A stretch of 16,069 nucleotides of DNA, from positions 1-16,069 of the forward strand of contig JBILMS010000069.1 in assembly GCA_044375415.1 (NCBI GenBank), written 5' to 3'. This DNA comes from JAWXBG01 sp044375415 (GTDB taxonomy: Bacteria; Bacteroidota; Bacteroidia; Flavobacteriales_D; Sanyastnellaceae). The stretch's first letter is position 1, and every line of letters begins with the position of its first letter. Under the pieces are notes generated by a model. The model saw only the letters and a program-made list of their open reading frames with translations, made no database searches and had not been told where the DNA came from. Positions 1-8,091 of the stretch are shown piece after piece. The translations under genes and the position numbers were made by a program.

Positions 1-571
1 CGCAATTATCAGTTGCAGTTGCCGATGGCAAGTTGTCTGATAATTCATCACATTCCACAGTGTAGCCATCAGGAACAAATGTGAAAATTGGATCAGTTGT
101 ATCAAGAACCGTAACGGTGTATGAATTGGTGGATGAATTGCCACACTCGTCAGTCGCTGTATAAGTAAAAGTAATACTATAATCACAGCCCGAACCATTT
201 GTTTGGCTGGTTACTTCTACATTTACGTTATCATCACAATTGTCTGTTGCCGTAACAACAGCAGGAGCGATAACACTGTTGCAAAGACCAGTCATATCGG
301 CAGGAACACCAACTAAAACCGGAGCTGTTGTATCAACAGCAACGATAGTCTGAGAAGCAACTGCAGTAATTCCGCAATTATCAGTAGCTGTCCATGTGCG
401 AACGATTGTGTAAACGCAACTCGAACCTAAGGTTTGAGTAGAATACGTTACCGAAATATTATCGTCACAATCATTTGAGGCAAATATGTTCGTTGGAACG
501 GATGGGATTTCATCACATTCAACAGAAATCGAAGCAGGTACATTGTGGAAAACAATCGGCCCACAAGTAGC
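1..571 (-). repeat. Tandem HYR-like beta-sandwich repeats
   Basis: Two full units and the start of a third, about 77-79 residues apart. Recurring marks are DTTAPV or DTTDPI at the unit start (residues 1195 and 1272), VECDE, ATDNCDDN and an aromatic TWTATDNCG or TYTATDECG core. These are the signatures of HYR-like modules often found in tandem in secreted Bacteroidota proteins. The left boundary is cut by the window edge, so the total number of units is unknown. Confidence 0.7.
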
Positions 572-3500
572 ACCACTTACAATGGTATCATCACAATCCG
601 AACAATCGGCCGAAAACCCTTCGGGAATGCTGTTCATTGAGCGTGAACTGATGCTGATATCATCAAAAAATGTAGTCCGGTCATCATCTAAGATCTCACT
701 GGTAAAGGTCAGGGTATAGGTTCTGCCGGCAACCATCTCAAAGTCAGCACTGGAGCGGGCAAACCAGAAATTCTTGGCTTGCGTGGTCCACCAACCGTAA
801 CCACCGAGCGGAAGGGGCGCACTGTAATTGGTTCCCCCTGCCACTACACTGGTATAGGTACCCAGCTGCTGCACATTGCCAAGATCATCCGTAACGGTTC
901 CGCTGTAGGTATGCGGACGACCAAACCAGTCGTGTTCCCGCCAGCTGGCGCGGTTGGCGTCGTACCAGTGAAGGGTACCAACTCCATCGCTGGTTGCTGA
1001 GAACGTTTGAGTCAATGTACCATTTTCTTTCAGAATAGCGAATACATTACCTGTTCGGGCTCTCTTCCAACCTGCGGCAAATTCCTCAGTGCGTGCTATG
1101 GCCGCATTGCCTGTCCATACACCATTCCCGGCAATAGATTGCCAGGAAGTCCAACCCCAGTTATTCCAACCTGCCCCCCATATTTCATTGGGAGCTGCTG
1201 CCGGTACATAGCCCGGAAGATTCTGAAGAGCGGCCTGGTTTTCAAAACTACCGTCAACGATTAAGTTAGTGGTTGTTCTGAGACTGTTTACAGAGCAATA
1301 GGTAGTCGATACCGCAGCATTACCATAAGTATCGCCATCCGCATCCTCACAAACACTAACCAAAGTGCCAGCAGCGCTTACCACGATATCGGAACTCACG
1401 GAAGAACAGCCGGAAGCACCGGTTACTGTTACTGAATACGTTCCATCGGTTATACCGCTTAGATTCGCCGTAACAGCACCCCCGGGAGACCACTGGTAAG
1501 TGAACGGACCACTGCCGTCTACTGAAAGTTCGATACCGCCATCAGCAACGCCAGGGCAACTCGCACTGAACACGGAAGAAATGATCACCGGCAACATGAT
1601 TACTGTAATGGTGCCCGTGGCATTCAACGTTACACAGCCTCCTGCAAGGGGAATGCTATAATTAAAGGTACCGGCGGTAGTGGGAGCGCCGCTTATGGTA
1701 ATGGTATTGGAAGCCCACGAAGCCGTTACGCCAGGAGGCAGACCCGAAGGACTGCCGATACCTGTTGCCCCGGTAGTAGTATGTGTGATCGGCGTTAACT
1801 CAGCGAAAATGCACAAAGTCGGCGATGCCGATGCTGAACCCACCGTTACTTCAAGTGCACAATTAGAATCACAGTTGTATGAACCATTGATATCACCATT
1901 ACCGGAGGCAGTACCGGTGTAGTTAAACCAAGTTGAAAGTCCATTGGCATTTGAGTTCAACGAATTCGCTCCGTTACCCAATTGTAAACCATATACATCC
2001 ATTTGGTTTGTCAAATACAATACTTGTCCGGCTAAAGAACCCGCACCTATTAGTGTGTTCGACTGAGTGGTATCAAAATCGTAGAATATCCAGGATGACT
2101 CATCACCCAAGTTCGGTGAGTGGGGCTGATTACCCTGAGCAATCCAAGATGCGTAATCAGACATATTATTAAACCAAAGCGAAACAACAAACTTTTGATT
2201 TGCATTACTGATTCTTTCTATCGTACCAATTAACTGAGCGATTCCACCTTCAAATTTCAACAGACGAAGTTGGTTAGAAGGTGACGATTTAAAATCGGTT
2301 CCAAAATTTGGAATCCAGAAAATACGTCCATTTGCACTTTCGTAACCATTGATATAACAAATCTCAATTGGTTCGCAAGTGCTATCTGCAGAAATCGAAA
2401 CGTTATCGAAATAGTGCGTTTCATTTCCACTTGAATTTTTTACCTTTATGATTATCTGAACGGTGTTACCTGAAAGTCCTGATTGAGTAGCAACCGCAGA
2501 ACCAAAATCGTCCGTCTTATTACCATTTACAGAAAACAGAACAGAAGAACCACCATTCAACGTGTAATATACCATTATATAGTCACCTTCTTCCATATCT
2601 CCATTCTCACCAATGTTTGCAATTAAGTTCACATTCGTTAAGCCGGAAATATTGAAAACCGAAGAAGTCCATACCGCTTCATTATCCGTATTCGTTCCTT
2701 CGAACACTCCATTTTCTACATCAAAATTGTGGGCTGCTCCATCACTTGGTGCGCTGTACGAAGTAGTGAAGTTCGAAGATGATGTAGTTCCGTTAGGGTA
2801 GTTGAATTGTTCATTAAGAATAGAGTTGGCACAAGGATTACAAAGGCTAACACCAATTGTAATCTCATTACTTTCTCCAACGTAATTAGAACATCCCGCC
2901 CGACGAGCACATCGAAGGAAAACTGTAGTTTCAGTAAGCGCTCCGGGATCATATGACAATCCATTTGCGCCAACTAACGTTTCGTAGTTCCAACCTGTTG
3001 AAGCGTTTTTATATAACCACAAAAGTTCTAATACACCACTTCCACCTGAAGGATCGGAAGAACTTGTAAGGGCTGTAGGATCGAAAGGTGAGCAACCATT
3101 TTGGTTGCAGCAAATACTTCCACCATTCGTTACGTTATCGCATCCTGTAATTGTAAATGACAAAGTTGTTTGGGAGCAAATATTTCCACCGGCGTTATCC
3201 TGCGAATACACTATGGCATTCAGTGTATAAGTACCCGGAGCCAAGTTCAAACCTGCGCTATTACCCGGGCTGGAGTATGGCACAGCATTATCAATATTGT
3301 TGCTTGAGTAATCACCTGTAAAAGTGAATTTCACGCTTTGGGCAGAAGAACCTGATACCAATGCTTCGATATTCCAATTTGCAGGAAGAGAAGCTTGTGC
3401 ATATGTACTACCATTTTGAAGAGTTGCGTGCGAGCTTCCGGTTGTTAAGTTATTAATAACCAACGCATCGATCGTGGCATTACATGTGCATGAGCCATTC

Positions 3501-3916
3501 ACTGTAATTGTTATGTCATTACTTTCTCCAGGCCAGCTCGTACAATTCTGTCTGCGAGCACAGCGACGGTAAATAGTTGTTTCGCACAAAGAACCCGGAT
3601 CATAAAAATCCTGGTTATTTGCGATATCAACCCAGTTCCAGCCGGTCGTAGCACTTTTGTATAGCCACATATACTCGATGGTACCGCTACCTCCACTTGG
3701 AGTGACGGTGTTGTAAATAGTTGCGGGATCAAATGGTCCGTTGCCGGTTTGATTGCAGCAAATTGTACCGCCATTAGTTACATTGTTGCATGTAACACAA
3801 CCATCTTCGGCTTGCATATCCAAGGAAGAGAATACAGTCATAGTCAGGAATAAACAACCGACTAAAATGTACCTTGGAACAGAGAAAAGAGCATTCAAAA
3901 TGTAAGAATGTTTCAT
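1..3916 (-). CDS. Giant secreted multidomain surface protein (SprB and HYR-like repeats), partial
   Basis: An ORF open without a stop from ATG at 3916 to the left edge, about 1305 codons; the C-terminus is missing. Residues 1-36 form a signal peptide (positive start, hydrophobic stretch around YILVGCLFLTMTVF, then MQAEDG). Two related Cys-rich modules follow at residues 43-139 and 259-356, each with NGG.ICCNQ, PSGGSG, LYK and RCARR. Residues 365-512 look like a beta-sandwich (EQFNYPNG to YFDNVSIS). Around 700-776 is a putative Ig-like module (GLPPGV, TISGAPTTAGTFNY). Around 776-848 is a SprB-type repeat (WSPGGAVTANLSG, GTYSVTVTGASGC). Residues 886-1115 start with DGSFEN and resemble a carbohydrate-binding-like jelly roll. 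From about 1116 come HYR-like repeats (TATDNC, DTTAPV, VECDE). Such architecture is known for type IX secretion substrates and adhesins in Bacteroidota; the sorting domain would lie outside the window. Exact function is unknown. Confidence 0.85.
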   Translation of the reverse strand, partial: MKHSYILNALFSVPRYILVGCLFLTMTVFSSLDMQAEDGCVTCNNVTNGGTICCNQTGNGPFDPATIYNTVTPSGGSGTIEYMWLYKSATTGWNWVDIANNQDFYDPGSLCETTIYRRCARRQNCTSWPGESNDITITVNGSCTCNATIDALVINNLTTGSSHATLQNGSTYAQASLPANWNIEALVSGSSAQSVKFTFTGDYSSNNIDNAVPYSSPGNSAGLNLAPGTYTLNAIVYSQDNAGGNICSQTTLSFTITGCDNVTNGGSICCNQNGCSPFDPTALTSSSDPSGGSGVLELLWLYKNASTGWNYETLVGANGLSYDPGALTETTVFLRCARRAGCSNYVGESNEITIGVSLCNPCANSILNEQFNYPNGTTSSSNFTTSYSAPSDGAAHNFDVENGVFEGTNTDNEAVWTSSVFNISGLTNVNLIANIGENGDMEEGDYIMVYYTLNGGSSVLFSVNGNKTDDFGSAVATQSGLSGNTVQIIIKVKNSSGNETHYFDNVSISADSTCEPIEICYINGYESANGRIFWIPNFGTDFKSSPSNQLRLLKFEGGIAQLIGTIERISNANQKFVVSLWFNNMSDYASWIAQGNQPHSPNLGDESSWIFYDFDTTQSNTLIGAGSLAGQVLYLTNQMDVYGLQLGNGANSLNSNANGLSTWFNYTGTASGNGDINGSYNCDSNCALEVTVGSASASPTLCIFAELTPITHTTTGATGIGSPSGLPPGVTASWASNTITISGAPTTAGTFNYSIPLAGGCVTLNATGTITVIMLPVIISSVFSASCPGVADGGIELSVDGSGPFTYQWSPGGAVTANLSGITDGTYSVTVTGASGCSSVSSDIVVSAAGTLVSVCEDADGDTYGNAAVSTTYCSVNSLRTTTNLIVDGSFENQAALQNLPGYVPAAAPNEIWGAGWNNWGWTSWQSIAGNGVWTGNAAIARTEEFAAGWKRARTGNVFAILKENGTLTQTFSATSDGVGTLHWYDANRASWREHDWFGRPHTYSGTVTDDLGNVQQLGTYTSVVAGGTNYSAPLPLGGYGWWTTQAKNFWFARSSADFEMVAGRTYTLTFTSEILDDDRTTFFDDISISSRSMNSIPEGFSADCSDCDDTIVSGATCGPIVFHNVPASISVECDEIPSVPTNIFASNDCDDNISVTYSTQTLGSSCVYTIVRTWTATDNCGITAVASQTIVAVDTTAPVLVGVPADMTGLCNSVIAPAVVTATDNCDDNVNVEVTSQTNGSGCDYSITFTYTATDECGNSSTNSYTVTVLDTTDPIFTFVPDGYTVECDELSDNLPSATATDNC
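2849..3142 (-). repeat. Cys-rich module, copy 2, of the giant surface protein
   Basis: This encodes residues 259-356, beginning CDNVTNGG and ending GESNEITIGV. It matches copy 1 at residues 43-139 with the same cysteine layout and the same WLYK and CARR motifs. The two copies are separated by a 119-residue segment (140-258) that reads as a different beta-rich module (SGSSAQSVKFTFTG, NLAPGTYTLNAIV). Confidence 0.75.
3500..3790 (-). repeat. Cys-rich module, copy 1, of the giant surface protein
   Basis: This encodes residues 43-139, beginning CNNVTNGG and ending GESNDITITV. Conserved points shared with copy 2 are NGG.ICCNQ, PFDP, PSGGSG, WLYK, TGWN, YDPG, RRCARR and GES. I do not recognise a named domain, but such Cys-rich modules recur in Bacteroidota surface proteins. 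The copies align over their whole length, so this is a domain duplication rather than a DNA repeat of recent origin. Confidence 0.75.
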
Positions 3917-3981
3917 TTGGTTAAGTTATTTAGTAAACCCGGTAGAAATGTTAGGTTCATCCGGAAAAGCATTTAGTCGTA

Positions 3982-4014
3982 CAAAAATAAAGATAAGTCT
4001 ACATAAAATCCAAA
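3982..4014 (-). promoter_or_regulatory. Candidate proximal promoter for the giant surface protein
   Basis: On the minus strand, TATTTTTG at 3989-3982 fits the Bacteroidota -7 element TAnnTTTG. A TTTG at 4014-4011 lies 21 nt upstream, within the usual range for the -33 element. Transcription would start near 3975, leaving a leader of roughly 60 nt before the ATG at 3916. This is motif evidence only, in AT-rich DNA where chance matches occur. Confidence 0.45.
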
Positions 4015-4068
4015 TTTGTCTAATAATAATTGAGATTCATAGGAAGAAATCAACAGTTCGGCATGTAC

Positions 4069-4097
4069 CAAACATAAAGACAGAGCAGATTACTCAA
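4069..4097 (-). promoter_or_regulatory. Candidate distal promoter for the giant surface protein
   Basis: On the minus strand, TATGTTTG at 4076-4069 matches TAnnTTTG exactly, with TTG at 4097-4095 and an 18-nt spacer. It would give a leader of about 145 nt. Together with the proximal candidate it suggests tandem promoters, or one real promoter and one chance match. The rest of the 3917-4182 spacer holds no convincing gene or hairpin terminator for dxr. Confidence 0.35.
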
Positions 4098-4182
4098 TTG
4101 ATTTTGAGGCAAATAGTCATTGAACAAAATGAACCTAACTTTGTTTGGTCAAAATTTCTTTCCGAAATAAATAAAAAATCGC

Positions 4183-5340
4183 TTAAACTTCCCCGCGAAC
4201 CCATCTTCGGGTTTCGGCATCGGTTTCTAAAAGGTCAGAAAGTCCTGGTTTTACGATGTGTTTAATGGTACCCATAGCACCTATTAACAAATCCGGAATC
4301 TGAAGAAAAGAGATTTCATCTTTTAGAAATAGTTCGACTGCCACTTCATTTGCGGCATTTAATATACAGGGAGCGTTACCTCCACGCTCAAGTGCGTCGA
4401 AAGCCAATTTCCAACATGGGAAGGCCTCTGAATCTGGCTCTTCAAACGTAAGCGAACGAAAATTCGCGAAATCAAATCGAGGAAACTCAGATTTCAAACG
4501 CACGGGATATCCAAGTGCGTATTGAATAGGTAATTTCATATCAGGAAGCCCCATTTGTGCTTTCATGCTTCCATCTTCAAATTGTACTATACTATGTATG
4601 ATGCTCTGCGGATGAACTACAATGTCTATCTGAGAGGGTTTTAAGTGGAAAAGCCATTTCGCTTCAATTACCTCCAAACCCTTATTCATCATCGTAGCCG
4701 AATCGATGGTAATCTTTGCGCCCATATTCCAATTCGGATGTTTAAGCGCCTGTTCTCTGGTAACGTTAGCTAAGTCCTCGCGTTTTTTGCCTCTAAACGG
4801 TCCTCCACTAGCGGTCAAATAAATTTTCTCAATCGGATTATTCCATTCACCGGCCAAACACTGAAAAATCGCGGAGTGCTCACTATCAACAGGTAAAATA
4901 TTGACCGCCTTTTTCTTAGCCAGATTAGTAACCATTTCACCTGCTACAACCAACGTCTCCTTATTAGCAAGAGCAATTGGTTTTCCTGCTTCTATTGCTT
5001 TTAATGTAGGCTCCAGTCCGGCAAAACCGACCAAGGCAGTCAAGACCATATCCACTTCGGTGCTTTCTACAATTTGACACAAAGCCTCCGCCCCGCAATA
5101 CACCTTAATATCGTGACTCCACAGCTCTTCTTTTACATAAGAGTATTTTTCGGAATCACCAATAACCACCGCATTGGGCTTAAAATCAAGAGCTTGTTTG
5201 ATGAGCAAGTCGGCATTGTTCTGAGCGGTGAGTACCTCCACTTGTAAGGTTTCCTTTTGTTCTGCAATCACTTGCAAAGCCTGTGTCCCAATGGATCCGG
5301 TTGAACCCAAAATGGCAATTTTTTTTCTCTCTTTACTCAC
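4183..5340 (-). CDS. dxr: 1-deoxy-D-xylulose 5-phosphate reductoisomerase (Dxr/IspC)
   Basis: This cytoplasmic enzyme converts 1-deoxy-D-xylulose 5-phosphate to 2-C-methyl-D-erythritol 4-phosphate with NADPH and a divalent metal, the committed step of the MEP isoprenoid pathway. The protein has 385 residues, normal for the family. The NADPH-binding motif GSTGSIG is at residues 12-18. Expected metal ligands are present: D152 and E154 in VDSEHSAIFQ, and E223 in NKGLE. SGGPFRG (178-184) and HPNWNMG (201-207) are the usual substrate-binding segments. The C-terminal helical domain is complete. The start is a GTG at 5340; no upstream ATG lies in frame, and the next residues (SKERKKIAILG) fit the normal N-terminus. 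The gene diverges from the lipoprotein gene on the plus strand. Confidence is very high. Confidence 0.97.
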   Translation of the reverse strand: MSKERKKIAILGSTGSIGTQALQVIAEQKETLQVEVLTAQNNADLLIKQALDFKPNAVVIGDSEKYSYVKEELWSHDIKVYCGAEALCQIVESTEVDMVLTALVGFAGLEPTLKAIEAGKPIALANKETLVVAGEMVTNLAKKKAVNILPVDSEHSAIFQCLAGEWNNPIEKIYLTASGGPFRGKKREDLANVTREQALKHPNWNMGAKITIDSATMMNKGLEVIEAKWLFHLKPSQIDIVVHPQSIIHSIVQFEDGSMKAQMGLPDMKLPIQYALGYPVRLKSEFPRFDFANFRSLTFEEPDSEAFPCWKLAFDALERGGNAPCILNAANEVAVELFLKDEISFLQIPDLLIGAMGTIKHIVKPGLSDLLETDAETRRWVRGEV

Positions 5341-5455
5341 GATGCGAAAATAACAATAGATATGTAGATCCCCCGAAAAGACCTAAAAGTTGGGATAAGT
5401 TAAGAAACTCTTTGTATTGAGAGCGTCAGGTTTCAAAGTTCACGAAATTTGCACC

Positions 5456-6085
5456 ATGATACATTTTTCGGAAATCTATTTTAAAGGGACCCTCATCCTA
5501 TTATGTGCTCTCTCATTTTCTTGCACCAACAAACGCTCTACCAGTTCATATCAAGGAGAATGTTTCATTGTTGTATCGCAATCCGGTCTTCCTCAAAAGC
5601 TTTCCGATGGCACCAAAACAATCGAACTACAAAGAGAAAATTTCGACATCCGATGGTGGGATGGATATTATTCGTTTGAAGAAAATCTTATTAATACAAT
5701 GCAAATCGCCGTGGACACCAACGCTGCGATTTTCAATGGAATCAAACCGGGAGTACGTATAGATGAGACCACTTGTTTTGCTCCGGGAACCGGGCTGGCC
5801 GGGCCCCACGCAAAACCCTATGAATCTGTCATTTTATCGTCGGATTCCCATCACTACATTTTCTTTGAGAACGACGAAAAACGAAGAGCAAATGTGATCA
5901 CACAGTCCGGAGATATTTACCACCTCAATTGGCCCGTAGAAAAAATATATTTGAATGATAAAGACCAGTCCATTTCAAACTTCCAAGGGGAGTACCTATA
6001 TCTGGTCGTTTTTCAAAATCACAATCAAAATGAGGTGATCGACAACAACGAACTTTTGTTGCTTACTATAAAATTTGTGGACTAA
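5456..6085 (+). CDS. Putative lipoprotein of unknown function
   Basis: The product is a 209-residue protein that I do not recognise. The first 23 residues form a lipoprotein-type signal (MIHFSEIYFKGTLILLC, then ALSFSC), with C23 as the likely lipidated cysteine. The box SFSC is looser than the classic LxGC form, as often seen in Bacteroidota. The rest looks globular and beta-rich, with no internal membrane segment, and ends with an Asn/Asp-rich stretch (NHNQNEVIDNNE). I chose the ATG at 5456 because it places the signal sequence at the N-terminus; a TTG 39 nt upstream is also in frame but adds a non-signal extension. The gene diverges from dxr across 115 bp and converges on the end of the suf operon with 9 bp between stop codons. 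No TAnnTTTG promoter was found upstream. It is probably envelope-anchored; its role is unknown. Confidence 0.75.
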   Translation: MIHFSEIYFKGTLILLCALSFSCTNKRSTSSYQGECFIVVSQSGLPQKLSDGTKTIELQRENFDIRWWDGYYSFEENLINTMQIAVDTNAAIFNGIKPGVRIDETTCFAPGTGLAGPHAKPYESVILSSDSHHYIFFENDEKRRANVITQSGDIYHLNWPVEKIYLNDKDQSISNFQGEYLYLVVFQNHNQNEVIDNNELLLLTIKFVD

Positions 6086-6094
6086 TAAAAGAGT

Positions 6095-6415
6095 TTACAA
6101 GAAGCCTAATTCGAGCATTGCTTCTTGACTCATCATACTTTTTTCCCATGCAGGGTCCCAAGTAATCTCAACTTTGGCAGACTCAACTCCTTTTACTCCG
6201 GCTACTTTCTGCTCTACATCGGGAGGCAAGGTTTCTGCTACCGGACAAGAAGGAGAAGTGAGAGTCATGGTAATAGTAACATGTCGGTTTTCATCTAAAT
6301 CGACACCATAGATTAAGCCCAGTTCATAAATATCAACCGGTATCTCAGGATCGTAGATGGTTTTTAAAACCTGTACAATCCTATTTTGAATATCGTTTCT
6401 TTCTTCTGCGTCCAT
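6095..6415 (-). CDS. MIP18/DUF59 family Fe-S assembly protein (SufT-like)
   Basis: A 106-residue single-domain MIP18 (DUF59) protein, a family that helps mature or deliver Fe-S clusters to client proteins. Family marks are visible: DPEIPV at residues 22-27, ELGLIY at 31-36, TSPSCP at 53-58 with the conserved C57, and WDPAW at 86-90. It is the last gene of the suf operon, 7 nt after the sufE stop. I chose the ATG at 6415; an upstream codon at 6448 in the same frame would add 11 residues and overlap sufE by 26 nt, which seems less likely. MIP18 genes at the end of suf operons are common in Bacteroidota and Firmicutes. Its exact partner proteins cannot be read from sequence. Confidence 0.9.
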   Translation of the reverse strand: MDAEERNDIQNRIVQVLKTIYDPEIPVDIYELGLIYGVDLDENRHVTITMTLTSPSCPVAETLPPDVEQKVAGVKGVESAKVEITWDPAWEKSMMSQEAMLELGFL

Positions 6416-6422
6416 TTCTAAA

Positions 6423-6842
6423 TCATTGTGCCGTTTTTGCAAGGGCATACATTTTCATTTGCTTAATCATCGATGCCAAACCATTACTTCGAGTTGGCGA
6501 CAAGTGCTCATATAAACCAATATCTTTTACAAAATGTAAATCTGCATGTATGATGGTTTCCGGTGCTTCACCCGACAACACTCTTATCACTAATGCTACC
6601 AGTCCCTTTGTAATAATAGCATCGCTATCCGCAAAAAAAATCATCTTACCCTCTTCACTCACTTCGGCATGCAACCACACCTTCGATTGACATCCGCGAA
6701 TTAAGTGGTCATCATCTTTATACTTTTCATCGATCAATGGGAGATCTTTACCCAGATCGATGATGTACTCATATTTCTGCATCCAGTCTTCGAAAAAACT
6801 GAATTCATTTATAATCTCTATTTGCTTTTCTTCGATGTTCAC
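6423..6842 (-). CDS. sufE: SufE sulfur acceptor
   Basis: SufE receives persulfide sulfur from the cysteine desulfurase SufS and hands it to the SufBCD scaffold, stimulating SufS in the process. The protein is 139 residues, normal for the family. The active cysteine is C51 in the motif RGCQSKVW (49-56). DSDAIITKGLVALV (72-85) and GLYEHLSPTRSNGL (109-122) are the other conserved blocks. The start is a GTG whose G is the last base of the sufS stop (TAGTG), a one-base overlap that implies translational coupling; an in-frame TAA lies just upstream, so no longer form exists. The pair sufS-sufE adjacent in one operon fits a SufE-type rather than SufU-type system. Confidence 0.95.
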   Translation of the reverse strand: MNIEEKQIEIINEFSFFEDWMQKYEYIIDLGKDLPLIDEKYKDDDHLIRGCQSKVWLHAEVSEEGKMIFFADSDAIITKGLVALVIRVLSGEAPETIIHADLHFVKDIGLYEHLSPTRSNGLASMIKQMKMYALAKTAQ

Positions 6843-8086
6843 TATTTAAGCATTTCTATCGCCTTTGCAGTTGCAGCTATAAAAATATCTACCTCAGAAA
6901 ACGTATTGTACACAGCAAAAGATGCTCTCACTGTTCCCGGAATTCCAAATTTCTCCATCAAGGGTTGAGTGCAGTGGTGACCTGTTCTAACGGCAACTCC
7001 CTGTTTATCTAGTAAAGTACCTACGTCATAGGGATGACAACCTTTAACATTAAAAGATATTACCGCTGACTTCTTATCCGATGTTCCATAAAACACGACG
7101 TCTTCGAATTTAGACAATTCCGAAGTCGCATGCTTCAAAAGTTCCTTTTCATGAGAAGCAATGTTTTCTAAACCCACTTCCAAAACAAATTTTATTGCAG
7201 CTCCGAGCGCGAGCACTCCTTCTACGTTTGGTGTTCCCGCTTCGAACTTGTATGGCAGATCATTAAATGTAGTTCCAGTAAATGAAACTGTTTTTATCAT
7301 TTCACCACCACCGCGATAAGGCGACATCATTTCTAATACTTCCTTACGCCCATATAAGACACCTATTCCCATGGGTCCATATAATTTATGTGCACTAAAC
7401 GCATAAAAATCGCACCCTATATTTACTACATCAATGGTCAGGTGGGCCACTCCCTGCGCTCCATCTACAAGCACATAAGCACCTTTTAGTTTTGCTTTTG
7501 CCGTTACTTCCGCCACCGGATTTATGGTACCCAATGCATTGCTTACATGACTGATGGCGACAATTTTTGTTTTATCCGTCAATAGCTCATCAAGTCCACT
7601 CAAATCCCATTCGCCTTTTTCGTTTACAGGAATTACTCGAATGATCGCACCTCTTTCTTGAGCTATCATTTGCCAGGGAACAATGTTCGAATGATGTTCC
7701 AATTCTGTCAGGAGTATTTCATCGCCTTTTTGCAATACAACTCCTCCAAGTGCACTTGCCACGAGGTTGATACTATCTGTTGTTCCTGATGTAAAAATTA
7801 TTTCTTCTCTTTCGGATGCATTCAAAAAAGCACGCACTTGATCGCGCACAGCTTCAAACTCTCCCGTAGATAAATTGGCCAAAAAATGCGCCCCACGATG
7901 AATGTTGGCATTTTTCAGACTATAATATTCATCGATGGCATCTATTACTACACGCGGCTTCTGGGTTGTTGCAGCATTGTCAAGATATATCAAGGAACGA
8001 CCATACACTTCTCGATCTAGAATCGGAAACTCGTCCCTGATTGTAGATAAACTCCGATTTTCAATGTATTTCGCTTCCCCCACCAT
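6842..8086 (-). CDS. sufS: Cysteine desulfurase SufS
   Basis: A pyridoxal-phosphate enzyme of the class V aminotransferase fold that takes sulfur from L-cysteine, leaving alanine, and forms an enzyme persulfide for SufE. The protein has 414 residues. The N-terminal LDNAATTQKP (35-44) and NIHRGAH (61-67) are family signatures. ELEHHSN (128-134) and the DGAQGVAH block (208-215) hold cofactor-contact residues. The Schiff-base lysine is K234 in SAHKLYGP. The catalytic cysteine is C372 in RTGHHCTQP, in the short-loop context typical of SufS (group II) rather than IscS. The gene starts 5 nt after the sufD stop and shares one base with the sufE start. Nothing appears damaged. Confidence 0.97.
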   Translation of the reverse strand: MVGEAKYIENRSLSTIRDEFPILDREVYGRSLIYLDNAATTQKPRVVIDAIDEYYSLKNANIHRGAHFLANLSTGEFEAVRDQVRAFLNASEREEIIFTSGTTDSINLVASALGGVVLQKGDEILLTELEHHSNIVPWQMIAQERGAIIRVIPVNEKGEWDLSGLDELLTDKTKIVAISHVSNALGTINPVAEVTAKAKLKGAYVLVDGAQGVAHLTIDVVNIGCDFYAFSAHKLYGPMGIGVLYGRKEVLEMMSPYRGGGEMIKTVSFTGTTFNDLPYKFEAGTPNVEGVLALGAAIKFVLEVGLENIASHEKELLKHATSELSKFEDVVFYGTSDKKSAVISFNVKGCHPYDVGTLLDKQGVAVRTGHHCTQPLMEKFGIPGTVRASFAVYNTFSEVDIFIAATAKAIEMLK

Positions 8087-8091
8087 ATTCT

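Noticed and set aside
1..571. Possible CRISPR-like or tandem DNA repeat
   Set aside because: The periodicity is at protein level (about 77 residues, HYR-like units); the DNA copies are diverged and have no repeat-spacer pattern.
486..1264. Three consecutive plus-strand ORFs of 73-85 codons
   Set aside because: They lie entirely inside the minus-strand giant gene, whose translation shows coherent signal peptide, SprB and HYR-like motifs; the plus-strand products show no recognisable features.
3948..4265. Plus-strand ORF of 105 codons in the spacer before dxr
   Set aside because: It overlaps the end of dxr on the opposite strand, has no recognisable motif, and covers the candidate promoters of the giant gene.
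5417..5455. Upstream TTG start for the lipoprotein gene
   Set aside because: It would place 13 polar residues ahead of the signal sequence; the ATG at 5456 gives a normal lipoprotein N-terminus.
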